A stretch of DNA of 64,000 nt from Paenibacillus sp. J31TS4 (GCF_018403265.1 NZ_BOSI01000001.1:1426001-1490000); one strand, 5' to 3'. Positions 1 through 8,550 are shown, counted from the stretch's first letter. Numbers and translations are program-made. Notes: a model not told the origin generated them from the sequence alone.

Positions 1-2
1 AT

Positions 3-38
3 AAAAAAGCTCCTCACGGTTCCCGTGAGGAGCTTTTT
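3..38 (-). terminator. Intrinsic terminator after the capA-FAH pair
   Basis: An 11-bp stem (GCTCCTCACGG with CCGTGAGGAGC, 3-nt loop) is flanked by A6 on the left and T5 on the right, so it can stop transcription in both directions. On the minus strand it lies just after the FAH gene stop codon. Confidence 0.85.
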
Positions 39-59
39 GTTCGTTATTTGGCTCTTCGC

Positions 60-689
60 TTACTTCATCGAAATGGTGAGACATCCGGCGGATTCGGTTC
101 CCCAGAACAGCTCCAGCCGGTCGCCGTCTGCCAGGCCGCCGACTCCCGCGGGCGTTCCCGTGAAGATCAGGTCGCCCTCGCCGAGGCCGTACTGTGCAGC
201 CACATAATCGACCAGCTGCTGCGGGGAAAAGATCATCTCCGCAGCAGTGCCGCGCTGCACCGTCTCACCGTTCTTCTCGAGCCGGAAAGCGGTCTCCCGG
301 AACGCTTCCGTCCCCGGATACGGCCGAAACGGCCCGAGCGGAGCCGAGTTCCGAAAGCCTTTGGCCTCCAGCCAAGGATGCCCCTTGCTCTTGAGCTCGC
401 TCTGCACGTCCCGGAGTGTCAGGTCCAGGCCGATCGCGAAGCGGTCGACGAGCTCGTCGACTGTCATTCCCTTCTCGTAGGCACGGCCAACCCGGAGCAC
501 GAGCTCAGCCTCGTAATGAATCTCGCCGCGGCCGGCCGGGAGAACGGCTGTACCGCCGTCCATCGGCAGAAGGGCGTGGGTCGGCTTCATGAACACCATC
601 GGCTTCTCCGGCACGGCATTGCCGAGTTCAGCGGCGTGCTGCGCATAGTTTCTTCCAATGCAGTAGATATTGCCTCTCGCTTCGTTCAT
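60..689 (-). CDS. Fumarylacetoacetate hydrolase (FAH) family protein
   Basis: This 209-residue protein has the compact FAH/acylpyruvase fold. Such enzymes are cytosolic, metal-dependent, and cleave C-C bonds in acylpyruvates or ring-opened aromatic intermediates. The N-terminal [15 protein letters not shown] segment, the HYEAELV acidic metal ligands (about residues 55-61), [10 protein letters not shown], the lysine segment EAKGF and the FTGTPAGVG substrate loop are all present. The ATG is preceded by AAAGGAG. It starts 18 bp after the CapA-like gene, so the two are probably co-transcribed. Nothing nearby identifies the substrate, and no aromatic catabolic genes are present. The family call is secure; the exact reaction is not. 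Confidence 0.88.
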   Translation of the reverse strand: MNEARGNIYCIGRNYAQHAAELGNAVPEKPMVFMKPTHALLPMDGGTAVLPAGRGEIHYEAELVLRVGRAYEKGMTVDELVDRFAIGLDLTLRDVQSELKSKGHPWLEAKGFRNSAPLGPFRPYPGTEAFRETAFRLEKNGETVQRGTAAEMIFSPQQLVDYVAAQYGLGEGDLIFTGTPAGVGGLADGDRLELFWGTESAGCLTISMK

Positions 690-707
690 TCGGTTCGTCT
701 CCTTTGG

Positions 708-2024
708 TTAAGGGGAAGTGCTCGAAACGGTCGAGCGGATGCGTCCGTCTCTCCCGATCGCCGCCTGGGTCGACACCGCGGTCAGCCGCTGGAACAGCTG
801 GAGGCTGTCCGCCTCGCCCATCACGACCGGGTGCGCCCATTTGGTGAAGATCGGTACCATCTTCAGCTCGCAGGACCGCTCCTTCGAGCAGCTCGCCTCG
901 AGAATCATGGAATCGAGCGTCTTCGGATAATTGTTCGTCGTGAAGATAAAATTGCCGAGGCTGTAGGCGATCCACTTGCCCTGATAGCGTTCGAAGCCTT
1001 GAAGGACGTGCGGATGCCCGCCGATGATGAGATCCGCTCCGGCGTCGATGTAAGCTCGGGCCAGCTTCTTCTGATGCTCATCCGGGGTGTCACTGCGCTC
1101 CACGCCCCAATGCGCGATGACCACGACCAGATCGGCCTGCTCCCTCGCCTTGCGGATCGCATCGACCGGAGCTTTGCTGTCGTACGTGTCGGCCAGTCCC
1201 GGCCGGCTCGTCCCCGCCTTCCAGCTGTTGTCCGGCACGTTGCGGGTGAAGCCGACGAAGGCGATACGGATGCCCTTGCTCTCCAGAATAACCGGACGGA
1301 ACGCTTCCGCGCTCGTCCGTCCGGCCCCTACTCGCTTGATCCCCAGCACGTCGAGATGGTCCATTGTATCGAGCAGCCCTTGTTCGCCCTGGTCCATGGA
1401 ATGGTTGTTGGCCAGGTTGACCAGGTCGAAGCCCGCCTCCTTGAACGCTGGCAGTGCCTTGGGGCTGGAGCGGTAGACGTAGTCCTTCTGCTGAGGGGTT
1501 CCCCGCTCGGTGACCGGCGTCTCCAGATTGGCGATAGTGAGATCCGCGCCCTGCAGAAGCGTCTTCACATCGGAATACGGGTAATCGTAGCCCTTCTCCT
1601 TCAGCACGTTCTCCACCGTGCTGCCGAGGAGCACATCGCCGACGAACGCGAGCTTGACGCGGCCCGCCTCCGTTCCCGTAGCCGGCGCTCCTCCCGCTCC
1701 GGCGGCTGGTGGGGACGCCGGCGGTGTCGGGGTGGGAGCCGTGGGCTCGGTAGAGACAGCCGGCGGAGTCGTCTTCGGCTCCTCGGCCAACGCAGGCGTC
1801 GGCGCAAGGGAAGCCGGTGGGGTCGGGGTCGGCCGAGCCGCGTTTGCCGACGCTGGCGTCGCGGACGGTCCCGCCCAGCCAGGACGCAGCTCCGGCTTCT
1901 CCACGCCTATGTAGATCCCCACAATGCTTGCGATCAGAACAAAAAATAAAATAACGGTGCCTGCCATCATGCGGCGCTGGTTTTGCCTTCGCTTCGCCTG
2001 TTGTTTCTTGGTACGGGATTCCAT
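708..2024 (-). CDS. CapA-family membrane-anchored metallophosphatase-like protein
   Basis: This 438-residue protein has a basic N-terminus, one membrane segment (about residues 20-42) and a Pro/Ala/Thr-rich linker (about 55-115). The rest is a CapA/PGA_cap domain of the calcineurin-like phosphoesterase superfamily. Visible motifs are FVGDVLLG, ANLETPVT, NLANNHSMDQG, IAHWGVER and GGHPHVLQ, which supply the usual Asp/Asn/His metal ligands. Topology predicts an extracytoplasmic catalytic domain. CapA is known for poly-gamma-glutamate capsule export, but no capBC genes are here, so an envelope polymer role is inference. AAAGGAGAG precedes the ATG. It is the first gene of a pair with the FAH gene. 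Confidence 0.85.
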   Translation of the reverse strand: MESRTKKQQAKRRQNQRRMMAGTVILFFVLIASIVGIYIGVEKPELRPGWAGPSATPASANAARPTPTPPASLAPTPALAEEPKTTPPAVSTEPTAPTPTPPASPPAAGAGGAPATGTEAGRVKLAFVGDVLLGSTVENVLKEKGYDYPYSDVKTLLQGADLTIANLETPVTERGTPQQKDYVYRSSPKALPAFKEAGFDLVNLANNHSMDQGEQGLLDTMDHLDVLGIKRVGAGRTSAEAFRPVILESKGIRIAFVGFTRNVPDNSWKAGTSRPGLADTYDSKAPVDAIRKAREQADLVVVIAHWGVERSDTPDEHQKKLARAYIDAGADLIIGGHPHVLQGFERYQGKWIAYSLGNFIFTTNNYPKTLDSMILEASCSKERSCELKMVPIFTKWAHPVVMGEADSLQLFQRLTAVSTQAAIGRDGRIRSTVSSTSP

Positions 2025-2056
2025 TCTTCTCTCCTTTTGCTAACTGCTGCCTACCC

Positions 2057-2065
2057 ATTATAGCA
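2057..2065 (-). promoter_or_regulatory. Extended -10 promoter for the capA-like gene
   Basis: On the minus strand, TGC-TATAAT (the -10 hexamer occupies 2057-2062) matches an extended -10 element. It sits about 33 nt before the CapA start codon. No good -35 is visible, as is common for extended -10 promoters. Confidence 0.55.
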
Positions 2066-2127
2066 GAATTTCTTCTCGTCTCTCTTACGAAAAGATGAAG
2101 ACTTGCGGCACTCCTGCAAAATAACCG

Positions 2128-2157
2128 TTGCGCTGGAAGGGATTGGTTTGGTATACT
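2128..2157 (+). promoter_or_regulatory. Possible promoter for the ABC exporter operon
   Basis: TTGCGC (2128-2133), an 18-nt spacer and TATACT (2152-2157) form a plausible sigma-A promoter. The 5' leader would be about 225 nt. The 2025-2387 gap holds no convincing gene. It also carries a short inverted repeat, GAGTAA-N7-TTACTC (2282-2300), which may be an operator. Confidence 0.4.
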
Positions 2158-2387
2158 GGCTCTCGCTGTCTCCTTTTTTTTCTCTACGCTATTTCATCCG
2201 CAAGCAAAGCGCGCACCGGCCTGCTCCGCCGTCCGCCGCTCGCCAAACAGGCTGTTCAGCCGCCAGCATTCCTTCTTCTAAGAGTAAGCAGACGTTACTC
2301 GTCCCTATTCCAGCCGTTTCAGCACGTTATATGGTTTCCACGCTCCGTAAAGCGCTTTCTTTACGACAACTACATAGGAGGTGTCCC

Positions 2388-3164
2388 ATGCTGTTTGCCG
2401 TTCTGGCGCGCAAAGCATACGCCCGCAACCTCCAGTACCGGGGCTCGCACCTGCTCAATACGATCGCGAGCTCTCTCTTCGGCTTCGTCTACGTCTCCAT
2501 CTGGATCGGCGTCGGCGACAATAGGACGCTCGGCGAATACGGGGTCGACGGCATGGTCAGCTACGTCGCCTTCAACCAGGCGTGCCTGTGGCTTACCGTC
2601 TTCCTGACGAACGGACTGGGCTTGGAAACCGCGGTGCGCAGCGGCCAGGTGTCCCTTGACCTGATGCGGCCGGTCCATCTGTTCTACGTCCTGATGAGCC
2701 GGGAATGGGGCCAGCTGCTCTACCAGCTGTTGTACAAGGTCGTCCCGATCTACCTGCTGTATGTTCTGGCGCTCGGCATTCGGATGCCCGAGCGGCCGGT
2801 CACGTGGCTATGGACGATTCTAGCTCTGGCGCTGGCCTCTTATCTCTCGATCTGCATTCAGTATCTGATCGGCGTCTGCGCGCTCTGGACGACCGAATCC
2901 CGCTGGCTCGTCTGGGTCAATATTGCCCTCTCGCAGCTGCTGTCGGGCTTCCTGATCCCGCTCGAATGGCTCCCGGGCTGGCTGCAGACGGTCAGCCGGG
3001 CTACGTTCTATCCGTTCTTGCAGTACATGCCGACACGCATTTATCTGGAGATGGAGGGACCGAACGTTCTAGCCGGCACGATCGGCTGGTGCCTCGTCAT
3101 GACCGTTCTCTGTCTCGGCATCACGCGGCTCGTCCGGCGCAAGGTGGAGGTGCAGGGAGGATGA
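2388..3164 (+). CDS. ABC-2 type exporter permease, first subunit
   Basis: This 258-residue polytopic membrane protein belongs to the ABC-2 permease group found in exporters with two unlike permeases and one ATPase. It has about six hydrophobic segments and begins MLFAVLARKAYARNLQYRG. The frame is open further upstream, but the ATG at 2388 follows an excellent TAGGAGG site at 2375-2381 and gives a normal N-terminus. Its stop overlaps the next start (ATGA, 3161-3164), so the subunits are translationally coupled. With the following permease and ATPase it forms one exporter; viologen or drug efflux is the best-known activity of similar trios, but the substrate here is unknown. Confidence 0.85.
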   Translation: MLFAVLARKAYARNLQYRGSHLLNTIASSLFGFVYVSIWIGVGDNRTLGEYGVDGMVSYVAFNQACLWLTVFLTNGLGLETAVRSGQVSLDLMRPVHLFYVLMSREWGQLLYQLLYKVVPIYLLYVLALGIRMPERPVTWLWTILALALASYLSICIQYLIGVCALWTTESRWLVWVNIALSQLLSGFLIPLEWLPGWLQTVSRATFYPFLQYMPTRIYLEMEGPNVLAGTIGWCLVMTVLCLGITRLVRRKVEVQGG

Positions 3165-3952
3165 CGATGCTCCGTCTGTATTTGCTGCTGTTCCGTGCCA
3201 GCGTCCGCAGCCGGATGCAGTATAAGCTGAATTTTCTGCTCTCGTCTGGTCTTGCGGCGTTCATTAACCTGATGGAATTTCTGCTGATCGCCATCATTCT
3301 GCAGCGGTTCGGCGACATCAAGGGATGGAGTCTGTACGAGATCGGGTATCTCTACTCCGTCCTGCTGCTGTCCCGCGCGATCTACCGCATCCTCGCCTCG
3401 GACGTCCACCATATCGAGAAATACCTCGTCGGCGGCGAGCTCGATCAGCTGCTGACCCGGCCGATCCCCGTCCTCCTCGCGCTCATGACGCAAAACGTCA
3501 CGATTCTGCTCGGTGAGGTGATCCAGGGGACAGTGCTGCTCGTCCTCTGCTTCCAGGGTCTGCTGGCAGCGGGACAGATCGGCTGGCTGGCGATTCCGCA
3601 GACGGCTCTCGTCATTCTGGCCGGCAGCGTCATTCTGTTCGCCATCGGCCTCCTGTCGGCGACGGCGGGCTTCTGGCTGACCCGGGTCCGCGACCTGCAG
3701 AACATCACCGAGGATGCCGCCCGCAACGCAGCGCAATATCCGCTCGTGCTGTATCCCGGCTGGCTGCGGATGATTCTGCTCACCCTCGTACCCGTCGGCT
3801 TCGCCAATTACGTGCCCGCGCTCTATATCCTACGCGGCGAATATGGCCCTTGGCTGCTGCTTGTCTCGACGGCTGCCGCGGTCCTCCTGCTTTGGGTAAG
3901 CTTTCGCTTCTGGAGGCTCGGCCTATCGCGGTACCAAAGCGCCGGCAGTTGA
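3161..3952 (+). CDS. ABC-2 type exporter permease, second subunit (DUF990-like)
   Basis: This 263-residue integral membrane protein starts at the ATGA overlap, with GGGAGG immediately upstream. It has about six membrane segments and a basic cytoplasmic N-terminus (RASVRSRMQYKLNFLL). The central segment HHIEKYLVGGELDQLLTRP resembles the conserved loop of the DUF990 permease family, which pairs with a second dissimilar permease and a NatA-like ATPase. Gene order permease-permease-ATPase supports this. The start used here drops an out-of-context upstream extension that would lie inside the first permease gene. Confidence 0.83.
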   Translation: MTMLRLYLLLFRASVRSRMQYKLNFLLSSGLAAFINLMEFLLIAIILQRFGDIKGWSLYEIGYLYSVLLLSRAIYRILASDVHHIEKYLVGGELDQLLTRPIPVLLALMTQNVTILLGEVIQGTVLLVLCFQGLLAAGQIGWLAIPQTALVILAGSVILFAIGLLSATAGFWLTRVRDLQNITEDAARNAAQYPLVLYPGWLRMILLTLVPVGFANYVPALYILRGEYGPWLLLVSTAAAVLLLWVSFRFWRLGLSRYQSAGS

Positions 3953-3992
3953 GCCCAGTCCTGCTTAAGAAGATTTGAAAGGAGACATCCGG

Positions 3993-4964
3993 ATGATCGA
4001 AGTCAAGCATATCTCCAAACGGTTTCGGACTCCTCTCGTCCCCGAGGGGCGATTCGCCGGAGTCCGGGCGTTGTTCTCCCGCAAGTACAAGGAAAAGGTC
4101 GCCGTCGACGACATCAGCTTCTGCATCGGCCAGGGCGAATTCGTCGGCTATATCGGGCCGAATGGAGCCGGCAAATCGACGACGATCAAGATGCTGACCG
4201 GCATTCTTCATCCGAGCACGGGCGAGGTCGCGATCGGCGGCCGCAGCCCGCACCGGGACCGGCGCCATGTCGTCCGCGGGCTCGGCGTCGTCTTCGGTCA
4301 GCGGACCCAGCTGTGGTGGGATCTGCCGACTCGCGACTCTTACGACATCCTCGCGGCCATGTACAAGCTGAGGGAGCGGGACAAAGCCCGCAAGCTCGCC
4401 GAGATGAACGACCTGCTCGGACTGGGTGAATTTATGGATACCCCTGTCCGGAAGCTGTCGCTCGGCCAGCGGATGCGGGCCGATCTGGCCGCCGCTCTGC
4501 TCCACGATCCGGCGATCCTCTTCCTCGACGAACCGACGATCGGGCTGGACGTCATCGCCAAGAAGAATATCCGCGGCTTCCTCAAGACCATCAACCGGGA
4601 GCTCGGCAAAACCATTCTGCTGACCACGCACGATATGGACGACATCGAGGAGCTGTGCCAGCGCGTCATGGTTATCAATCACGGGCGGCTGGCGTACGAC
4701 GGCTCGATCCCGGATTTGCGCAGCCGGATCGGGCTGCCGACCGTCATCCGTGTAAGCTTCCGGGAGCCGCTGCCGGAACGGCTTGAGACAGACGGCGCCC
4801 CCTTCTCGATCGCCGGGCGCAACGGTCTGGAGCTGACGCTACAGTGCAACCGGCAGGACATCCCCGCTATGGACGTCCTCCGGCACGTCAGCCAGTGGGG
4901 CGAGATCGCCGATGTCCATATGGAGGAGCCGGCGTTCGAGGAGATTATCCATAAAGTCTACTGA
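3993..4964 (+). CDS. ABC exporter ATP-binding subunit
   Basis: This 323-residue nucleotide-binding protein powers the exporter formed with the two upstream permeases. It shows Walker A (GPNGAGKSTTIK), Q-loop (VFGQRTQLWWDLP), the ABC signature region (KLSLGQRMRADLA), Walker B with catalytic Glu (AILFLDEPTIGLD) and the switch His (LLTTHDMDD). The N-terminal FRTPLVPEGRFAGVRALF insert before the first strand is typical of ATPases partnering DUF990 permeases. An in-frame TTG lies 18 nt earlier, but the ATG at 3993 is the better start because AAAGGAGA sits at 3978-3985. A terminator follows. Confidence 0.9.
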   Translation: MIEVKHISKRFRTPLVPEGRFAGVRALFSRKYKEKVAVDDISFCIGQGEFVGYIGPNGAGKSTTIKMLTGILHPSTGEVAIGGRSPHRDRRHVVRGLGVVFGQRTQLWWDLPTRDSYDILAAMYKLRERDKARKLAEMNDLLGLGEFMDTPVRKLSLGQRMRADLAAALLHDPAILFLDEPTIGLDVIAKKNIRGFLKTINRELGKTILLTTHDMDDIEELCQRVMVINHGRLAYDGSIPDLRSRIGLPTVIRVSFREPLPERLETDGAPFSIAGRNGLELTLQCNRQDIPAMDVLRHVSQWGEIADVHMEEPAFEEIIHKVY

Positions 4965-5009
4965 GCGGCTCTGGCCCGCCATGCCCACCGTGTCCATAGC
5001 CACCGCACG

Positions 5010-5050
5010 AAAGCCCGCCCCTCCGTCATACGGAGGAGGCGGGCTTTTTC
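5010..5050 (+). terminator. Bidirectional intrinsic terminator
   Basis: Stem AAGCCCGCC-CCTCCG pairs with CGGAGG-AGGCGGGCTT around TCATA and is followed by TTTTTC. It separates the converging exporter operon and BcrAB-like pair. Confidence 0.85.
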
Positions 5051-5069
5051 GTACGGGTGGGGCCGGCCG

Positions 5070-6035
5070 TCAGGCAGCTACATCTCTCCTGCGGAAGACG
5101 GTCCAGCTCATCGCCAGGAAGAGAAGGTAGTAGCAGGCCATCACAACCAAGGAGAAGCCGATCGTCGTGCCCGGCACGATGGGCCTGCCCTCTAAGGACT
5201 GGCGCAGGTCAAGATGCGTGAACAGCAAATAGTTGACCCACGAATACTTGGCGAATTGCGCGACGATCATCGTGCCGCCGAGCAGCAGGCCGGCTGAAAA
5301 CCCAATCGCCATCGTGCTGCTGCGGAAAACGGTCGAGACCATGAAGGCGAAGGTAGCCATCAGCAGCAGGCTGATGCTGTTCAGCCCGTATGTCTGTAGA
5401 GCCAGCGCGGCATAGCTCTTTTCCGTCACCGTCCCGTCCGAGCTTACCGCCAGGTACGGCTGCTCCGGGCCGAAGCCGTACAGGAGGCCGTTCACCCCGA
5501 TCGCCGTCACGAACAGCACGGCCAGCAGGAAGAGTGCGAACAGCAGCATGGCGGCATACTTGGCCAGCAGAATCTTGCTCCGTGAAGCCGGCCGGATGAG
5601 AAGCAGCTTGATCGTGCCCCAGGCGAACTCTCCGGCCACCAGATCGCCCGTCACGATGATCACGAACAGCGTTACGACGGTAATGAGGTTCGCCGAATGG
5701 CTCACCATCTGCCACATCGTATTGACGAACGGGTTGATGTTGTGGTCAAGCGCATATTGCGATTCGCGAATGGAGTCCTGAATGTTACGGACCGCCTTCT
5801 CTCCCAAGCCATCTTGCTCCTGCTCCAGCATCTGCTGCATGTCCCGAATGTGCGTCTCCAGCTCCGGACGCCAGTCGCTGACGCCTATGGCCGTTGCCCT
5901 GTCCCTCCATTCCATGAAAAACAGCAGCGAAACGATCGCGATCAAAAGACCGACGAGCAGCCACGTCCTCGGTCTGCGGTAGATCTTCATCTGTTCATTG
6001 CGGATCAAGCCTGTCAAGTTAGCCAACTTGATCAC
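5070..6035 (-). CDS. ABC-2 transporter permease (BcrB-like)
   Basis: This 321-residue permease has a first membrane segment at about residues 25-42. A large extracytoplasmic loop of about 80 residues follows, rich in acidic and Gln residues (THIRDMQQMLEQEQDGLGE), then about five more segments. VAGEFAWGTIKLLLIRPASRSKILLAKY is the conserved ABC-2 cytoplasmic coupling segment (quoted in part: GEFAWGTIKLLLIRP). The family includes bacitracin-type self-protection and Na+ exporters. It overlaps the preceding ATPase gene by 17 nt, indicating coupled expression. The substrate is unknown; peptide antibiotic or cationic drug efflux is a reasonable guess. Confidence 0.85.
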   Translation of the reverse strand: MIKLANLTGLIRNEQMKIYRRPRTWLLVGLLIAIVSLLFFMEWRDRATAIGVSDWRPELETHIRDMQQMLEQEQDGLGEKAVRNIQDSIRESQYALDHNINPFVNTMWQMVSHSANLITVVTLFVIIVTGDLVAGEFAWGTIKLLLIRPASRSKILLAKYAAMLLFALFLLAVLFVTAIGVNGLLYGFGPEQPYLAVSSDGTVTEKSYAALALQTYGLNSISLLLMATFAFMVSTVFRSSTMAIGFSAGLLLGGTMIVAQFAKYSWVNYLLFTHLDLRQSLEGRPIVPGTTIGFSLVVMACYYLLFLAMSWTVFRRRDVAA

Positions 6036-6945
6036 CTCCCGTCATCGCCAGGAACTGCTCCTCTAGCGTAGACTGCACCTTGCGGATGCCGAAGACTGCG
6101 ATGCCTGCCGCAATTAGCTGGGCGGTCATGCCGGGAATCCGCTCACGCTCCGCCTCGACCTCCAGCTGTTGATGGCCGATCGCTGCCGGTGCCAGCCCCA
6201 TCGTCCGCTGCAGGACGGCGGCCGCGTCCGCAGGGCGGTCCACCTCAAAAACATGACGCGGCGCCGCGTCCCGCCCCATCCATTCCTTTAGGGATTTGAC
6301 CGTCACAAGCTTCCCCTTCTGGAGGATCGCCACCCGATCGCACATCAGCTCCATCTCGGAGAGCAGATGACTGGAGACGATGACCGCCGTCCCCTCCTTG
6401 GCCGCGAGCGTCCGCAAATAATCGCGGAGCTCCCGGATGCCCGCCGGGTCCAGCCCATTCGTCGGTTCATCAAGAATAAGCACGGCCGGCTTGTGCAGCA
6501 TCGCCTGCGCGACGCCCAGCCGCTGCCGCATGCCGAGCGAGTAGGTTTTCACCTTCTCGTGGATCCTCTGCCCGAGGCCCACCAGCTCGACAACCTCGTC
6601 GATCCGCGATTTCGGGATTCCCGGGTGCATCCGGGCGAAATGAATAAGATTCTGATACCCGGTCAAAAATTTGTACATCTCCGGATTCTCCACGATCGCC
6701 CCGACCCGGGAGATGGCTCGGGTGAAGTCCTTTTTCACGCTGATCCCATCGATCAGCACCTCGCCGCCGCTCATGCCCATCAGTCCGACCATCATGCGGA
6801 TGGTTGTTGTTTTGCCCGCTCCGTTCGGACCCAGGAATCCGAACACTTCACCGCCCGGCACGTCGAATGTAAGCGAGTCGACGATCGTCTTTCCCTTGAT
6901 CCGCTTCGTCAGCCCGCGGATTTGCACTACCGTTTCCCTCGTCAT
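6019..6945 (-). CDS. ABC transporter ATP-binding protein (BcrA-like)
   Basis: This 308-residue ATPase partners the downstream permease. Walker A FLGPNGAGKTTTIRM, Q-loop VENPEMYKFLTGY, signature YSLGMRQRLGVAQAML, Walker B VLILDEPTNGLDP and switch His VSSHLLSEME are complete. The C-terminal 80 residues form the usual regulatory extension. The frame is open upstream to 7023, but the ATG at 6945 (MTRETVV) follows GACGGAGGG. An ATG four codons earlier is less well placed. The upstream region carries a weak-core promoter and three periodic repeats (see 7044-7111), so induction by a response regulator is plausible. Confidence 0.88.
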   Translation of the reverse strand: MTRETVVQIRGLTKRIKGKTIVDSLTFDVPGGEVFGFLGPNGAGKTTTIRMMVGLMGMSGGEVLIDGISVKKDFTRAISRVGAIVENPEMYKFLTGYQNLIHFARMHPGIPKSRIDEVVELVGLGQRIHEKVKTYSLGMRQRLGVAQAMLHKPAVLILDEPTNGLDPAGIRELRDYLRTLAAKEGTAVIVSSHLLSEMELMCDRVAILQKGKLVTVKSLKEWMGRDAAPRHVFEVDRPADAAAVLQRTMGLAPAAIGHQQLEVEAERERIPGMTAQLIAAGIAVFGIRKVQSTLEEQFLAMTGGDQVG

Positions 6946-7043
6946 TGTTCCCTCCGTCATCTTCTCTATTGGGCGTACAGGCGGGTGGCGCCCGCATAGG
7001 CCCGATTCCGGTCCGGAGACCATGTCCGGCCCGACCAGAACCC

Positions 7044-7111
7044 ATTGTAGATGGAGAATCTTAAGGAAACCCGTGGCGTTTTCTTAACGAACCCTTAACA
7101 GAATCTTACAA
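7044..7111 (-). promoter_or_regulatory. Putative activator-dependent promoter with 11-bp repeats
   Basis: On the minus strand a TACAAT -10 (7044-7049) has no recognisable -35. Behind it, on the plus strand, CTTA cores recur at 7083, 7094 and 7105, exactly 11 bp apart (TTAACG, TTAACA, TTACAA), with a fourth at 7060. One-turn direct repeats are typical of OmpR/PhoP-family response-regulator sites. The 6946-7333 gap otherwise holds only this element and the MFS promoter region. Confidence 0.45.
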
Positions 7112-7237
7112 AAGTTCATTAGTCTCCAAATCGGGTAAAGGGAAATCGAGGCCGTCCACGCCGGCAGACTCACTTTCTCCTCATAGGAAACAAAGGGCTG
7201 GCATGGGGGAAGACTGCGGCGCGGCAGCTTTCTTTTT

Positions 7238-7279
7238 TTACGTGCACGTAAGACTTTTTGTGTCATTTTTTGCTATACT
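7238..7279 (+). promoter_or_regulatory. MFS gene promoter with palindromic operator candidate
   Basis: TGC-TATACT (-10 hexamer 7274-7279) is an extended -10 element. The -35 zone overlaps the end of a perfect 14-bp palindrome, TTACGTGCACGTAA (7238-7251). This placement suits a dimeric repressor (TetR/MarR type) of the pump gene starting at 7334. Confidence 0.5.
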
Positions 7280-7333
7280 AATGCTATTCGCTTACGAGCG
7301 GCAACAAGTTTCGACAGAAAAGAGGAGACGTCT

Positions 7334-8542
7334 GTGGCCAGATGGCAAATCAACCTGACCGTGCTGTGGTTCGGTCAATTTTTCGTTATGGCCGGCATGA
7401 CGATGATCATTCCGTTCCTGCCGCTGTACTTGCAGGATCTGGGCATTCACGATCCGAAGGAGCTCTCGTTCTGGGCCGGGATCGTCTTCGCCGGTAACTT
7501 CGTCACATCCTTCATCTTCCAGCCGATCTGGGGAAGCCTCGCAGACCGGTACGGGCGCAAGATGATGCTGCTGCGCTCCGGGTTCGGCATGGCGGCGGTC
7601 ATGGTGCTGATGGGGTTCGCCCAAAACGCCTGGCAGCTTCTGCTCCTGCGGATGCTGAACGGCACCATCTCCGGCTTCGCGCCCGCGGCCGTCGCCCTCG
7701 TTTCGGCCAGCACCCCGCGCGAGAAGATCGGGTTTGCGATGGGAACGGTGCAGTCCGGAGGGGTAGCCGGGACGATCTTCGGCCCTCTCATCGGCGGGCT
7801 GCTCGCCTCGCACTTCGGGTTCCGGCCGATCTTCTTCATTACCGGCGGCAGTATTTTTCTCGCTTCGATGCTGGCGCTGTATCTTGTGAAGGAAACCTTC
7901 AACCGTGCCGAAGCGAAGGAAAAGCCGCGTGTGTCGGTGCTGAGCGGCTTCAAGCAGCTGGCCAGCATTCCGCAGCTGCCAGCTCTTTTCTCAGTCACCT
8001 TCCTGATCCAGTTCGCGCTGCTCAGCCCGCAGCCGCAAATGGCGCTGTACGTGCAGGAGCTGCACGGCACGACGGCGATGCTGGCCTTCTGGGCGGGACT
8101 GGTCGGCTCGATCAACGGTTTCTCGAACATGATTTCCTCCCCTCTGCTCGGCCGCTGGGGGGACAAGCTGGGCTCCCAGCGGATTCTGGCCGTCAGCCTG
8201 ATCGGCTCGGCCATTGCCTTCCTGCCGCAAGCGTTCGTCGGCAGCGTATGGCAGCTCCTGATCGTCAGGTTCTTCGTCGGCATGTTCATGGGCGGCCTGC
8301 TGCCTTCGGTGAACTCCCTGATCCGGAAATACACGCCGGACGGCATGGAGAGCCGCGCTTACAGCTTCAACACGAGCACGCTCGCGCTCGGCAACCTGAT
8401 CGGTCCGGTCATGGGCGGCCTGTTGTCCGGATGGATCTCGATCCGCGGACTGTTCGTCATATCGTCCGTGCTGCTGCTGCTGAACTTCTTCTGGGTACGC
8501 AAAACGCTGTACGCCGGAGGCAAGGCGTCGGCCGTCGATTGA
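7334..8542 (+). CDS. MFS efflux transporter
   Basis: This 402-residue major facilitator has about 12 membrane segments. The conserved motif A is GSLADRYGRKMMLL (about residue 73 on), and a second-half equivalent is LLGRWGDKLGSQRIL. It resembles Bacillales multidrug antiporters of the DHA1 group, which expel drugs in exchange for protons across the cytoplasmic membrane. The start is GTG with AGAGGAG at 7321-7327. It is monocistronic: its own promoter and operator candidate lie upstream, and a terminator directly follows. The substrate is unknown. Confidence 0.87.
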   Translation: MARWQINLTVLWFGQFFVMAGMTMIIPFLPLYLQDLGIHDPKELSFWAGIVFAGNFVTSFIFQPIWGSLADRYGRKMMLLRSGFGMAAVMVLMGFAQNAWQLLLLRMLNGTISGFAPAAVALVSASTPREKIGFAMGTVQSGGVAGTIFGPLIGGLLASHFGFRPIFFITGGSIFLASMLALYLVKETFNRAEAKEKPRVSVLSGFKQLASIPQLPALFSVTFLIQFALLSPQPQMALYVQELHGTTAMLAFWAGLVGSINGFSNMISSPLLGRWGDKLGSQRILAVSLIGSAIAFLPQAFVGSVWQLLIVRFFVGMFMGGLLPSVNSLIRKYTPDGMESRAYSFNTSTLALGNLIGPVMGGLLSGWISIRGLFVISSVLLLLNFFWVRKTLYAGGKASAVD

Positions 8543-8550
8543 AGGGAAAC

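Noticed and set aside
48-1949. 633-codon open frame on the plus strand
   Set aside because: It is antisense to the FAH and CapA-like genes, is Arg-rich with no recognisable domain, and reflects high GC.
7084-7266. 60-codon minus-strand ORF between the ABC and MFS genes
   Set aside because: It overlaps the repeat/operator region and has no ribosome site or domain.
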